This document shows positions 24,922-32,457 of a stretch of DNA of 42,368 bases, piece after piece. Position numbers and translations under genes: made by a program. Below the pieces are notes generated by a model. That model made no database searches, was not told where the DNA came from, and saw only the letters and a program-made list of their open reading frames with translations. The stretch is taken from contig JAMCWX010000067.1 of assembly GCA_023480885.1 (NCBI GenBank), positions 1 through 42,368 of the forward strand, in the 5' to 3' direction. Positions within the stretch are counted from its first letter, which is position 1. The number at the start of each line of letters is the position of its first letter. This DNA comes from Chloroflexota bacterium. GTDB lineage: Bacteria > Chloroflexota > UBA6077 > FW602-bin22 > JACPRP01.

Positions 24922-25902
24922 TCACCTGCGGCGATGATCAACAGGGCGGATCATCAGTGTGATACTAATTCCATCGGCCAAGATCTCGGTTTGAGTGATC
25001 TGCGTCTCAAGGTTCCGGTCCCGCCAAACGAAAGGGTGCTCCATATCCTCATCACGCTCCCGCTTAAGAAGATTCCTCCCGATTCCTAAGAAGTTCAAGA
25101 GATGCTCGCAGGAATGCATAACCATATCATTTAGCTCCAAGACAGGGAAGAAACGACCAAACTCGCGATCTTGAGATAATTGCGGTTGTTCAAGACCATA
25201 ACTTAACTGTCCCTGCAGATAGGCAAAGCGGGCCCAATGAAAGAGGTAGTCAGGGATTTCACCATACCGCTTAGGTTCGCGTAAGCAAGTCGCAGCCAGG
25301 TAAACGTTGTTAAACCATTCGCCGATCAACTCAGGAGTAAACTGCGCCCCAATTGGCCCTCGTGCTTCTCCTTTTTCGAAAGGATCAATTACGCGAGTTA
25401 GCGCAGGCAGCAGTTCTTCAACATCTGGTTTCCCAGAGTAGAACATCTCACCGAGAATTCGACACAAATCGCTTTTGTCCTCAGGCAAACTTTCATGACT
25501 TCCGAACATCTTCACGGCCTGGCGCGCGCTCCTAGTACTATCCTTAGCTGACATGGTGCGTGCCGCCTTTGACCAGGTTCTAAGGGCACGGCGAACCTGA
25601 CGTAATGATGCATAATGGTCGCCCCAAACAAGCCACGACCATACCGGAATATTAAGAAGCGGAACAATCGACGTGGTTTCCTGCCGCTTTGAAAGAAGGG
25701 TCAGGAACATCCGCCGTTGATGGTCCGACCAAACGCCAGTTCTACCCTTTCCTCGGCCACTCCCACGTCTTTCTGGCGAATCGATTAGACCACTTTCTAC
25801 CCAGTCTTTCAGTAAACGATCTGTAGCGTGTAGGCCGTTTCCCTTCGTCTCGCGAAGCAGGTCTCCACGCCTAAAGTTTCTGCCGTTCTCGATGGAATCC
25901 AT
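24922..25902 (-). CDS. putative HTH-containing regulator, otherwise unrecognised
   Basis: This is a 326-residue protein. Residues 10-75 (GDLLRET..HATDRLLKDWVESGLIDSPERRG..TGVWSDHQRRMFLTLL) look like a winged-HTH or MerR-like region in which the operon state is read with a Gly/Arg-rich wing. The rest is helical with no motif I can name. No ribosome site precedes ATG 25902, but a 20-bp repeat pair covers the start (25860..25913), which may mean a leaderless message or autoregulation. The gene converges on the helicase gene (195-base gap), so it is not in its operon. It could control the small gene at 26032 or the helicase cluster. Confidence 0.55.
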   Translation of the reverse strand: MDSIENGRNFRRGDLLRETKGNGLHATDRLLKDWVESGLIDSPERRGSGRGKGRTGVWSDHQRRMFLTLLSKRQETTSIVPLLNIPVWSWLVWGDHYASLRQVRRALRTWSKAARTMSAKDSTRSARQAVKMFGSHESLPEDKSDLCRILGEMFYSGKPDVEELLPALTRVIDPFEKGEARGPIGAQFTPELIGEWFNNVYLAATCLREPKRYGEIPDYLFHWARFAYLQGQLSYGLEQPQLSQDREFGRFFPVLELNDMVMHSCEHLLNFLGIGRNLLKRERDEDMEHPFVWRDRNLETQITQTEILADGISITLMIRPVDHRRR

Positions 25903-25913
25903 GCCTAAAGTTT
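25860..25913 (-). repeat. 20-bp direct repeat pair over the start of the HTH-like gene
   Basis: Units 25860..25879 and 25894..25913 match at 17 of 20 positions and share an 11-base core, GCCTAAAGTTT on the plus strand, with a 34-bp period (about three helical turns). One unit covers the ATG, the other lies in codons 9-15. This arrangement suits an autoregulatory operator. Confidence 0.6.
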
Positions 25914-26031
25914 ACAACGGCCACCAAATTCGCGCCAATCCAATGTGGACTGATGCGCGCCTACGCCGTATCCTAGAAAATGCCGGCGGGACCTAACGAC
26001 CCGACGAGATAGTCAAGAAAGGAGCCGCAAA

Positions 26032-26223
26032 ATGACCAAGCGCGAGATCAGCATCCTAGCGCTTCTCGCAACTGGAGCAGCCAAGGGACTGTTACTGGCG
26101 AATCAACACCAGAACAACTGTCAGTGCAATGCTTGCAGGATCACGAGTTCTGCTATGATCTGCACCCTGGGGTTAGCCGCACTCAGTGCTTTTGGCGAAA
26201 TCCTCCCTGCCCTAGAAGCCTGA
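26032..26223 (+). CDS. small hypothetical protein with a CxCxxC motif
   Basis: This 63-residue frame has a good ribosome site (AAAGGAG, 9 bases before ATG). The chain has a hydrophobic segment (ILALLATGAAKGLLLA, residues 8-23), then CQCNAC around residues 31-36 and a second hydrophobic run (ICTLGLAALSAFG). It might be a small membrane-associated or metal-binding protein. I do not recognise a family. It is divergent from the HTH-like gene, sharing a 129-base control region. The reality of the gene rests mainly on its ribosome site. Confidence 0.4.
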   Translation: MTKREISILALLATGAAKGLLLANQHQNNCQCNACRITSSAMICTLGLAALSAFGEILPALEA

Positions 26224-26428
26224 GCGTTACGATGCACCTATCGAGAAGAGCCGGTCCCGTCATTAATATGCTCGACCGGCTCATCTTCTGGTTCTCCGCC
26301 GCTAGGTGCAAAGTATCTCCTCAAATACGTCGCCAAACCTTTCCAAAGGAAAGCACTTCCTTACAGTTCAGTGGCTCTTTCACATCTTCTTGCTACTAAT
26401 ATTATGTTATTCTACCTTGGCGAAAGCA
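26224..26428. other. non-coding stretch before the toxin-antitoxin promoter
   Basis: No gene seen. The 12-base string TTACAGTTCAGT occurs near 26360 and again near 26512, on both sides of the promoter at 26429. The pair may be operator half-sites for the toxin-antitoxin operon or chance. Confidence 0.35.
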
Positions 26429-26457
26429 TTGTTGCCGGGCGAGAAACCGACTATAAT
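26429..26457 (+). promoter_or_regulatory. promoter of the toxin-antitoxin pair
   Basis: TTGTTG (26429..26434), 17-base spacer, perfect TATAAT (26452..26457). Predicted start near 26464, about 80 bases before ATG 26543. Confidence 0.55.
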
Positions 26458-26542
26458 ACAGTCATCGGTTATTCGATGTCGGCAGCAAATCGGTGCCTGT
26501 CAAAGGCACGTTACAGTTCAGTACGGGCGCAGGGGTGCAAGA

Positions 26543-26887
26543 ATGGCAACCGGAATTCGAACAGAGCATCCTCACATAGTAGTTGCCCGCGGGGCTGGCG
26601 GAGACCAGGCCATTGTGAAGGGCACTCGCCTCTCTGTTGTGCTGCTAGCTTCACTGCTCAACCGGGGCGAAACTCCCGACGGCATCCTTTCTCTATACCC
26701 CAACCTCTCGCCTGGTGCGCTGTATGATGCGCTCTCCTATTACTTCGACCATAAAGAGGAGATTGATCGGGAAATACAGGCTGGAGATCTAGACAGGGTG
26801 CTTGGTGAGTTGCGGAGCGATCCTGGAATGGTGGAAGTGGGCCCAGGTAGGTTTCGCAGGAGGAAACCGTTTGGGAGCGGGGCGTGA
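26543..26887 (+). CDS. DUF433-family antitoxin
   Basis: This 114-residue protein has the DUF433 pattern: HIVVARGAGGDQAIVKGTRLSVVLLASLLNRGETPDGILSLYPNLSPGALYDALSYYFDH, an HTH-type DNA-binding domain in which the order GTR(L/I)SV, a GETPDGIL phrase and a YPNLS phrase are diagnostic. DUF433 proteins are usually antitoxins paired with DUF5615 PIN-like toxins, as here. The start was set at ATG 26543, because upstream in-frame codons fall in the promoter. The stop overlaps the GTG of the toxin by 4 bases. Probably represses its own promoter. Confidence 0.8.
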   Translation: MATGIRTEHPHIVVARGAGGDQAIVKGTRLSVVLLASLLNRGETPDGILSLYPNLSPGALYDALSYYFDHKEEIDREIQAGDLDRVLGELRSDPGMVEVGPGRFRRRKPFGSGA

Positions 26888-27240
26888 TTGCCCTCTACCT
26901 TGACGAAAACATTCCCCCGCTCGTCGCCAACACTCTTCAAGACGAACGGTATGATGTGGTCAGCGCGCACGAGGTAGGGATGGCCGGAAAACCCGACGAT
27001 GAACAGCTCCGCTACGCGGCTGCTAATGGCAGGGCAATTCTCACCTTCAACCAGAAACACTTCCGGCCGCTGTATGATGAGTGGTGGTTTGAGGGGCGAA
27101 CACACAGCGGCATCATATTGTCCAGAGAGTTCAAAATTGACGAAATCGCGGAGTTGCTCCGCCTCATCCGCAACTTGATAGAGCGGACTCAACCCGAGGA
27201 TTTGCACGACTCTCTTACTTTTCTGCAGCAATACCGCTGA
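26884..27240 (+). CDS. DUF5615 PIN-like toxin
   Basis: This 118-residue protein starts IALYLDENIPPLVANTL, with the Asp-Glu-Asn of the PIN-like active site. ILTFNQKHF follows at about residues 56-64, corresponding to the TxNxxDF block of DUF5615 (the D is H here, since the string reads KHF), and a C-terminal helical end. PIN-like proteins of this family are thought to be RNases. GTG start 26884 in overlap with the antitoxin. The pair lies 180 bases from attR, a usual place for an element that penalises island loss. The replaced Asp might weaken metal binding. Confidence 0.75.
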   Translation: MIALYLDENIPPLVANTLQDERYDVVSAHEVGMAGKPDDEQLRYAAANGRAILTFNQKHFRPLYDEWWFEGRTHSGIILSREFKIDEIAELLRLIRNLIERTQPEDLHDSLTFLQQYR

Positions 27241-27417
27241 GCTGCAATTCGAGGAACCGAACCGGCTTTGTCTGTCAGGCAAGAATCTTGTTGTCGCACG
27301 AAAAATGCTGTATTATAGGCTATAGGTCGAACGATGGGACGACAGCCAGACTGAGGTTGTTAAAGTCACGAACCTAAGCGTATTTCGGGCGAATTTGGGC
27401 CTCGAATAGCAAGCGTA

Positions 27418-27464
27418 CTTCCAAGCAGGTTGTCGCGAGTTCGAGTCTCGTCTCCCGCTCCAAA
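27418..27464 (+). repeat. attR: right copy of the 47-bp island-flanking direct repeat
   Basis: Identical to 80..126, that is, the tRNA-Gly(TCC) sequence from anticodon loop through CCAAA. The upstream bases here do not form the 5' half of a tRNA, so this is a fragment, as expected of attR. The last island gene (toxin) ends at 27240, and the 177 bases between hold nothing else I can name. Confidence 0.93.
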
Positions 27465-27465
27465 G

Positions 27466-27691
27466 GCCGATTACGTGGGCCTGTCTTACGGCAGGTAAAC
27501 CTCTGTCGGCTGAGAGCATCAATTCCTACGTCCGATCCTTACGGTCTTTTACCCATTTCCTCTTTGAAGACGGTCTCGCTCCTACTTGGTTACTAGAAAA
27601 GCCTAAACCCCCCAAGGTGGAGCTGAAGCTTAAAGATGTTATTGAACCCGAGGTCATCAAGCAGATCTTTTTCAGCCGGATAATCTCATAA
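27466..27691 (+). pseudogene. fragment of a tyrosine recombinase directly abutting attR
   Basis: The open stretch translates from 27503 as LSAESINSYVRSLRSFTHF and continues with an LFEDGLAP segment and KPKPPKVELK..IEPEVIKQIF before a stop at 27689. This matches the central region (core-binding helices and interdomain linker) of the intact island integrase, which reads FSSHTIQSRVRALRSFFHWL at the same place. There is no start codon and no catalytic domain, so it is a remnant. It begins one base after the 47-bp repeat. It is probably the leftover of an older element in the same tRNA site. Confidence 0.75.
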
Positions 27692-27714
27692 CAATTTTGA
27701 AGGAGGTTGTCTTG

Positions 27715-28088
27715 ATGCTGGAACGCTATTACGTCCGTCCAGATTCGGTCGATCGCATTCGAGCCTCGTGGATTGGTGCCCACATCGAAAGGTACGTCGA
27801 GTGGCTGACGGAGCATGGCTATGCCGCTCGAACTGTGCTGAGACGAACGCCGCTTTTGATGGAATTTGGGGAGTTCGCCCGGCAGCGTGGAGCGACCAAA
27901 CTGGAAGAACCGCCGGCCCAAATTGAAGAGTTCACGCTGCATTGGTTTGAAAAGCATGGCCAAGGGTGCAACACCGATCAAGCTCGCAAGAAGCTGAAGG
28001 AGGAAGCTCGAAATCCCGTGGATCAGATGCTGGCTTCAGTAATCCCGGGTTTCAAGGATCAGGGTCGGTCGAGATCGCGCGAGCCATT
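27715..28088 (+). pseudogene. second tyrosine recombinase, N-terminal part only, cut by the IS end
   Basis: The translation begins LERYYVRPDSVDRIRASWIG and includes HIERYVEWLTEHGYAARTVLRR and FGEFARQRGATK, the N-terminal region of a phage-integrase-like recombinase group that often comes in sets of two or three. The ATG 27715 has a strong AGGAGG 8 bases upstream. The protein similarity ends near PGFKDQGRSRSREPF; the frame then runs into the repeat array of the IS21-type end, so about two thirds of the protein, including the catalytic domain, is missing. Confidence 0.65.
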
Positions 28089-29123
28089 TGTCATTAACAG
28101 GGCTAGTATATGCCGTGCGTGTTCGCCGGATGTAAGCCACCCGTAACCGCACGGTGTGAGCCACCCATAATCGCTCGATGTATGCCACCGGTTTTCGCGC
28201 GATATATACCAGTCGTATTCGGGCGATGTGAGCCACTCGTATTCGGGTGGATGTGCCCCGCCGAAGCGGGGCTCCGACCCACCCAAATAGGAGGAGGTCG
28301 GAGAGCCACTTCAACAAGGAGAGGGTAGTCGTCGCTATTCTGCTCCGGAGGAACTTTCCGGAGGGAGAAATGGAGCGACTACACATGAACAGCATTCGGG
28401 AGACCATTCATCGTCTACAGCAGGGCCAAAGCGAGCGGCAGATCGCCAAGGATTTGCGAGTGTCTCGTCTGACTGTTAGCAAATACCGTGACCTGGCAAA
28501 GCAAGAGGGTTACCTGGAGGGCAAGCAGGCCTTGCCCAGCGCCAAAGAACTTCTGGAGAAACTAGGTCCAGCTACGGCTCCGCCCTGTCCGGAATCAAGC
28601 GTGGCCCCTTATAAGGATCTGGTGGAGCGATTCCTGGACGATGGGGTGGAGAAGATGGCTATCCTGGCCCGCTTGCGCGAGGACCACGGCTACACCGGCA
28701 GCTATTCCTCCATCTGGCGCTTTGTGAACAGGTTACGTCCCTCTGTGCCGGAGGTTTGCGTGCGAGTGCATACAAGGCTTGGGGAGGAAGCCCAGGTCGA
28801 TTTCGGCTCCGTTTGCCTTCTCCTCGACCCCAGGCAAGACCGGCCCCGCACGGCCTACGCCTTCGTAATGACCCTTTGCTTCAGCCGGCACCAGTACGCG
28901 GAGTTGGTCTTCGACCAGAAGATCACCACCTGGATTGCCTGCCACCGCCACGCCTTCGAGAGCTTTGGCGGAATCGTCCAACGAGTGATGCCAGATAATA
29001 TCAAAGCCGCTGTCCTCAATGCCTCACTGCACGATCCGATCCTGGGCGAGGCTTATCGGCGTATGGCCCAACACTATGGCTTCCTGATCAGTCCAACGCG
29101 CCCGGCAGCCCCAGAACACAAAT
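28089..29123 (+). mobile_element. truncated IS21-family element (left end and part of istA)
   Basis: The element begins near TGTCATTAACAG (28089), where the recombinase reading frame is broken, carries six tandem 24-bp repeats (28108..28251) as expected of IS21-type multiple terminal repeats, and then istA. The istA similarity stops at PEHK (about 29123) and neither istB nor a right end follows. The left boundary is inferred from the loss of protein similarity and is accurate to perhaps 10 bases. Confidence 0.65.
28108..28251 (+). repeat. six tandem degenerate 24-bp repeats
   Basis: Units start at 28108, 28132, 28156, 28180, 28204 and 28228, without spacers. The common theme is GTRWGCCACCCGTATTCG followed by NNCGAT; the first and last units are the most diverged. 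They lie just upstream of istA and are best read as transposase-binding sites of the IS end. No spacers exist, so this is not a CRISPR array. Confidence 0.8.
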
Positions 29124-29131
29124 TAACATAG
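28370..29131 (+). pseudogene. istA: IS21 transposase IstA, truncated
   Basis: 253 residues of a protein normally about 500 long. An N-terminal HTH (about residues 8-50, SERQIAKDLRVSRLTVSKY) is followed by the start of the integrase core with EAQVDFG (first catalytic Asp) and RVMPDN (second Asp). The Glu of the DDE triad is missing because the homology ends at PEHK and a stop follows three codons later. ATG 28370 behind GGAGGGAG was chosen; ATG 28385 is an alternative. Not active. Confidence 0.85.
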
Positions 29132-29291
29132 TCGATCTTCGCTCCGTCCTCACAGGCGGAGGCCTTTGGCCCCGAGACGACGGTAGCTTCCGTACGCAGC
29201 GATCATCCAGTTCCTGATAGAAGCTATCGCCTGCGTGGAGAAAAGCACCTGGATCATCGGCCGAGCGACGGGCGTGCTCGCGGCAGCGTCG
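29132..29291. other. junction between IS remnant and propeller gene
   Basis: 160 bases in which I recognise no gene, IS end or terminator. It is probably the scar of the deletion that removed istB and the right IS end. Confidence 0.4.
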
Positions 29292-30686
29292 TTATCGCAC
29301 TGGATATGGTGTCGGACCCTCCACCACTCGGGTCTTGCGTCCCCACCATTCGTAGAGTCGCCCCCAATCCACATAGCCGTAGTAGCCAAACGATTCTGGG
29401 CTTGGAGTCATCTCATCCACTACCTGCCGCTGCTCTGAGCCATCAGCCCGCATCAGCCAGAGCTGCGCCTGCTCACCTTTGAAGCGGACGAAAAGTATGA
29501 ACGAGCCGTCGGCAGACCAGAGCGGGCGCTCATCGCGGTAGGCTGGATCGTTGGTGATCTGGCGCTTGTTGGCACCATTGGGTGCCATTACCCAGATGCG
29601 CCGCTGAGCCGACGCCTGCGCAGCATCGTTACCACCGTCAGTTTCAACCGCAGGAGCGCTAGTAAAGGCTATCCATTGTCCATTTGGCGAGAAAGCGGGG
29701 AATAGGTCGGCCCGGCCAGCGTCGGAGAGCGCTTCCAGCCGGCCGGAGAGGGTGGCAACGGCTATTGTCTTTCCGTACCAGGTGCTTCGGTTGTTACCAA
29801 TGACGAGAGCGAGTTTCTGCGCATCTGACGCCCAAGCGAGGAAGTCGCCGTGAGCGAGCGCGGCCTTCGTGATTTCGACCGGCGCGCCGCCTGCGACCGG
29901 GACTCGCATCAGAGGTACTCCACCGGCCAACATCGAGGCCGACATTTGCCGTCCCTGCCAGAAGAGGAGGACCTGGCCATCCGGCGACCACCCAGCCAGA
30001 TAGCTTTGGGTCTGGAAGGGATCGGGGTTCAGGTAGACCTCTTTGATCTCGGAGCCGTCAGCCTTGGCCCGCAAGAGGCCCTGGACACTGGGGCGGATGT
30101 CTGTTCGCTCTAGCTTGTCGAAAGCGATCCACCGGCCGTCCGGCGACCAGGCGAGGCTCGTGACCCCAAAGCCTTCCTGGCTCGACGGCGTGACCAGTTC
30201 GCGCGGCTTGGTGCCACCCGTTTCGGCCACGAACAGCCCATTGCGGCTAACGTACGCCAGGCGATCCTCGACAGGCGACCATGCCATCTGCTGACTCATA
30301 CCCGATCTGACGATGTCGATGGAACGAGCATCCGTCCCGCTGGCACGCACTATCCACAGTTGATAGCGCCCTGCCGCGGCCGTGCCTTTGCGGAAGGCGA
30401 GCCACTCCCCAGAAGGAGACCATGTCGGCGTATCGTTGTGGCCGTCGTGGGTCAATCGGATAGCCTGGCCGTCGGGCAGATCCTTAACCCAGATGTCCCC
30501 GCCCTTCATGAAGGCAAGCTTGCCCAACTTGGGTATCGGCGTTGGGCTGGGGCGCGTTGCCTTAGCTTCCGCCGTTGCCGTCAGTTCTGCTGGCTGCTTG
30601 AAGCCTGCATCGACCCTGAAAGTCCCACAACCACCTGCCGTTAGAGCCAAAGCTATGAATAGAAAAGCTAGTAAGGGAAGTCTCAT
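29292..30686 (-). CDS. TolB/WD40-type beta-propeller lipoprotein
   Basis: This 464-residue protein has a lipoprotein signal (lipobox TAGGC, Cys20) and a Thr/Pro-rich linker, then repeated propeller blades of the WSPDG/WSPSGEWLAF type (at least six, for example GDIWVKDLPDG, WSPDGRWIAFDK, FSPNGQWIAFTS, WSADGSFILFVR). It would sit on the outer face of the membrane. ATG 30686 is preceded by GGGAGGGG. It follows the histidine kinase gene with a 77-base gap on the same strand, and the motif at 30771..30815 lies upstream, so it may be a target of that two-component system. A decayed paralogue lies at 36184..37893. Ligand unknown. Confidence 0.85.
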   Translation of the reverse strand: MRLPLLAFLFIALALTAGGCGTFRVDAGFKQPAELTATAEAKATRPSPTPIPKLGKLAFMKGGDIWVKDLPDGQAIRLTHDGHNDTPTWSPSGEWLAFRKGTAAAGRYQLWIVRASGTDARSIDIVRSGMSQQMAWSPVEDRLAYVSRNGLFVAETGGTKPRELVTPSSQEGFGVTSLAWSPDGRWIAFDKLERTDIRPSVQGLLRAKADGSEIKEVYLNPDPFQTQSYLAGWSPDGQVLLFWQGRQMSASMLAGGVPLMRVPVAGGAPVEITKAALAHGDFLAWASDAQKLALVIGNNRSTWYGKTIAVATLSGRLEALSDAGRADLFPAFSPNGQWIAFTSAPAVETDGGNDAAQASAQRRIWVMAPNGANKRQITNDPAYRDERPLWSADGSFILFVRFKGEQAQLWLMRADGSEQRQVVDEMTPSPESFGYYGYVDWGRLYEWWGRKTRVVEGPTPYPVR

Positions 30687-30763
30687 AGGGCGCCCCTCCC
30701 TCGGGCATTCTAACTGCCTGTGCATCATCACAAGTATCCACACTTTCTCGTTCAACTGACAGT

Positions 30764-31753
30764 CTAAAGCGCCGATGTTTCGTCCATATTTCGCCCTTGT
30801 AACATCTTCGTAACATGAGAATCACTCGTTGGGATGAGCGACAACCGCAGCATAGCCACCGTCCCCTGTCCCTCGCGACTGCGGATGGCCAGACCTCCAC
30901 CATGCAGACCGGCGATCCTTTCCACCAGCGCGAGACCCAACCCGCTGCCCTCGATTCCCTGCGCTCCCTGGCCTCGATACAGCTCCTCGGCAACATGAGG
31001 TAAATCTTCCGCAGAGATGCCTCTTCCAGCGTCGGCGACCTCAATCGTCGCTCGCGTCCCGTCTTCGCTGGCGCGTACCTCCACCTCAGCTTCTGAATCC
31101 GAGAACTTGAGGGCGTTGTCCAGCAGGTTGTAGACCGCGAGAAGGAGGAGGTCACGGTCGCCAGGGACCTGGCTCAGAGGCCAGGGCAACCTTTGAACGT
31201 TCACGGTCACCCTGGCCTCTGCCCTTCCGGGTACAGACCTGGCCATCTCCACGGCCTCTTCGATGATCTCGGTCATATCCACCGGCGCCCGTTCGATCTC
31301 GCCAGTCTCGATGTCAGCCAGTTTGCGCAAATCGTTCGCCAACCGTCCCAGACGCTCTACCTGCTGGCGCATGTTATGCACGGATGCCTGCGCTGACACC
31401 TCGTGAACTCCGCCGTCAACCAGGTTGGCCAGGCCAGCCCGCACCGCCGTCAACGGGTTCTTCAGCTCGTGATTCAATCGGCGTACGAAACGCCGATGAG
31501 CCTCCGCCTGGGCCAATCGTTCCTCGGTCCTTGCGCGCGCGATCGACGCTTTCTGCTGGCCGGTTAACCATAGCGCGAGCAAGACCATGATTATCCACAG
31601 CGAACTCAAGAGGATAGCAAATGTACCGGTAGCTATCTGAACGTGGAAGACGAAGATGGAAGCTGGGAACAGCTTCGCCTCAAACGCTGCTCCGAACACC
31701 ATTCCAGCGATGCCAGGCAACAGCAAAACAACCGGAACTAGTCGCCTGCTCAC
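30764..31753 (-). CDS. membrane histidine kinase
   Basis: This 329-residue sensor kinase has two hydrophobic segments at the N-terminus (about residues 6-25 and 36-63) with only a short loop between, and so no large extracellular sensor. The dimerisation/phosphoacceptor domain follows with H95 in FVRRLNHELKNPLTAV, then the ATP-binding domain with N-box N209/N213, DAGRGI (241-246) and GSGLGLAL (269-276). GTG start 31753 overlaps the regulator stop by 4 bases. The short input region suggests that it senses through the membrane or through a partner, perhaps the propeller lipoprotein encoded next. Confidence 0.92.
   Translation of the reverse strand: MSRRLVPVVLLLPGIAGMVFGAAFEAKLFPASIFVFHVQIATGTFAILLSSLWIIMVLLALWLTGQQKASIARARTEERLAQAEAHRRFVRRLNHELKNPLTAVRAGLANLVDGGVHEVSAQASVHNMRQQVERLGRLANDLRKLADIETGEIERAPVDMTEIIEEAVEMARSVPGRAEARVTVNVQRLPWPLSQVPGDRDLLLLAVYNLLDNALKFSDSEAEVEVRASEDGTRATIEVADAGRGISAEDLPHVAEELYRGQGAQGIEGSGLGLALVERIAGLHGGGLAIRSREGQGTVAMLRLSLIPTSDSHVTKMLQGRNMDETSAL
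30771..30815 (-). promoter_or_regulatory. bipartite response-regulator motif, copy upstream of the propeller gene
   Basis: Plus-strand reading: GCCGATGTTTC (30771..30781), 17 bases, GTAACATCTTCGTAACA (30799..30815). GTAACA occurs twice 11 bases apart, as in OmpR/PhoB-type direct repeats. The same layout occurs at 32664..32708. It overlaps the 3' end of the kinase gene and lies 85-130 bases upstream of the propeller ATG. Confidence 0.65.
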
Positions 31754-32457
31754 GCGCCGACCTCCACCCGCCCCGCGAAGCGGTAGCCCTCGTTGACCAC
31801 CGTCTCGACGTAGCGGGGACGGTCGGCGTCATCTGCCAGGCATCTGCGCAGCTCGGCCACCCGAACGTCGACGCATTTGGTGGCAACTGGGTAGTCCCAG
31901 CCCCAGATCTCGTCTAGCAGCCGCTGGCGAGAGATGACCTCGCCTTGGCGTAGCATCAGGAACTCGAGCAGAGCGAGAGCCTTAGCTGTCAGGGTAAGCT
32001 CTTTGCTGTCGAGGAAGGCCCGGCGCGAAGGGCGATCGAGAACGAGCGTACCCGAAACGAGGCGACGAGCGCTTGCCAGTGGGCGGGCCCCAGCCCGCGC
32101 GCGACGCAAGACGGCCCTAATACGAGCGACCAGCTCGAACGGGTCAAACGGCTTGTTGAGGTAGTCGTCGGCTCCCTCCTCCAGGCTCATAGCCCGCTCG
32201 CTCGAGGTCCCCACCTGCGTGAGCATAATGATCGGCGTCCAGTTGCCTGATGTGCGGATTTGGCGACAGACCTCGCGGCCATTGAGTCCTGGCATAATGA
32301 CGTCGAGGACGATGAGATCTGGCTGCGATGATTTAGTCAAACTCAGCGCCTCGTTCCCATCTCGCGCCACCGCCACCTCGAACCCACTTCGCTCGAGAAA
32401 CGGCGCCAGTTCGGCGGTGATAGCCTCTTCGTCGTCAGCCAGCAGTATCTTCACCAT
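31750..32457 (-). CDS. OmpR-family response regulator
   Basis: This 235-residue protein has a receiver domain (residues 1-118) with acidic pair D8/D9, phosphoacceptor D52 (IVLDVIMPG), T80 and K102 (NKPF), then a winged-helix DNA-binding domain (about 135-232) with the family ending YVETVVNEGYRFAG. ATG 32457 with GGTGGGG upstream was chosen over the longer start at 32475. First gene of the regulator-kinase pair. It probably binds the GTAACA-type direct repeats at 30799 and 32692, which would give autoregulation. Confidence 0.93.
   Translation of the reverse strand: MVKILLADDEEAITAELAPFLERSGFEVAVARDGNEALSLTKSSQPDLIVLDVIMPGLNGREVCRQIRTSGNWTPIIMLTQVGTSSERAMSLEEGADDYLNKPFDPFELVARIRAVLRRARAGARPLASARRLVSGTLVLDRPSRRAFLDSKELTLTAKALALLEFLMLRQGEVISRQRLLDEIWGWDYPVATKCVDVRVAELRRCLADDADRPRYVETVVNEGYRFAGRVEVGA

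Noticed and set aside
28108-28251. Tandem repeats that might suggest a CRISPR array
   Set aside because: The 24-bp units follow each other without unique spacers, are degenerate, and lie at the end of an IS21-type element; no cas genes are present.
29150-29389. 79-residue minus-strand frame as an IS remnant
   Set aside because: No similarity to any transposase segment that I recognise, and it runs into the propeller gene.
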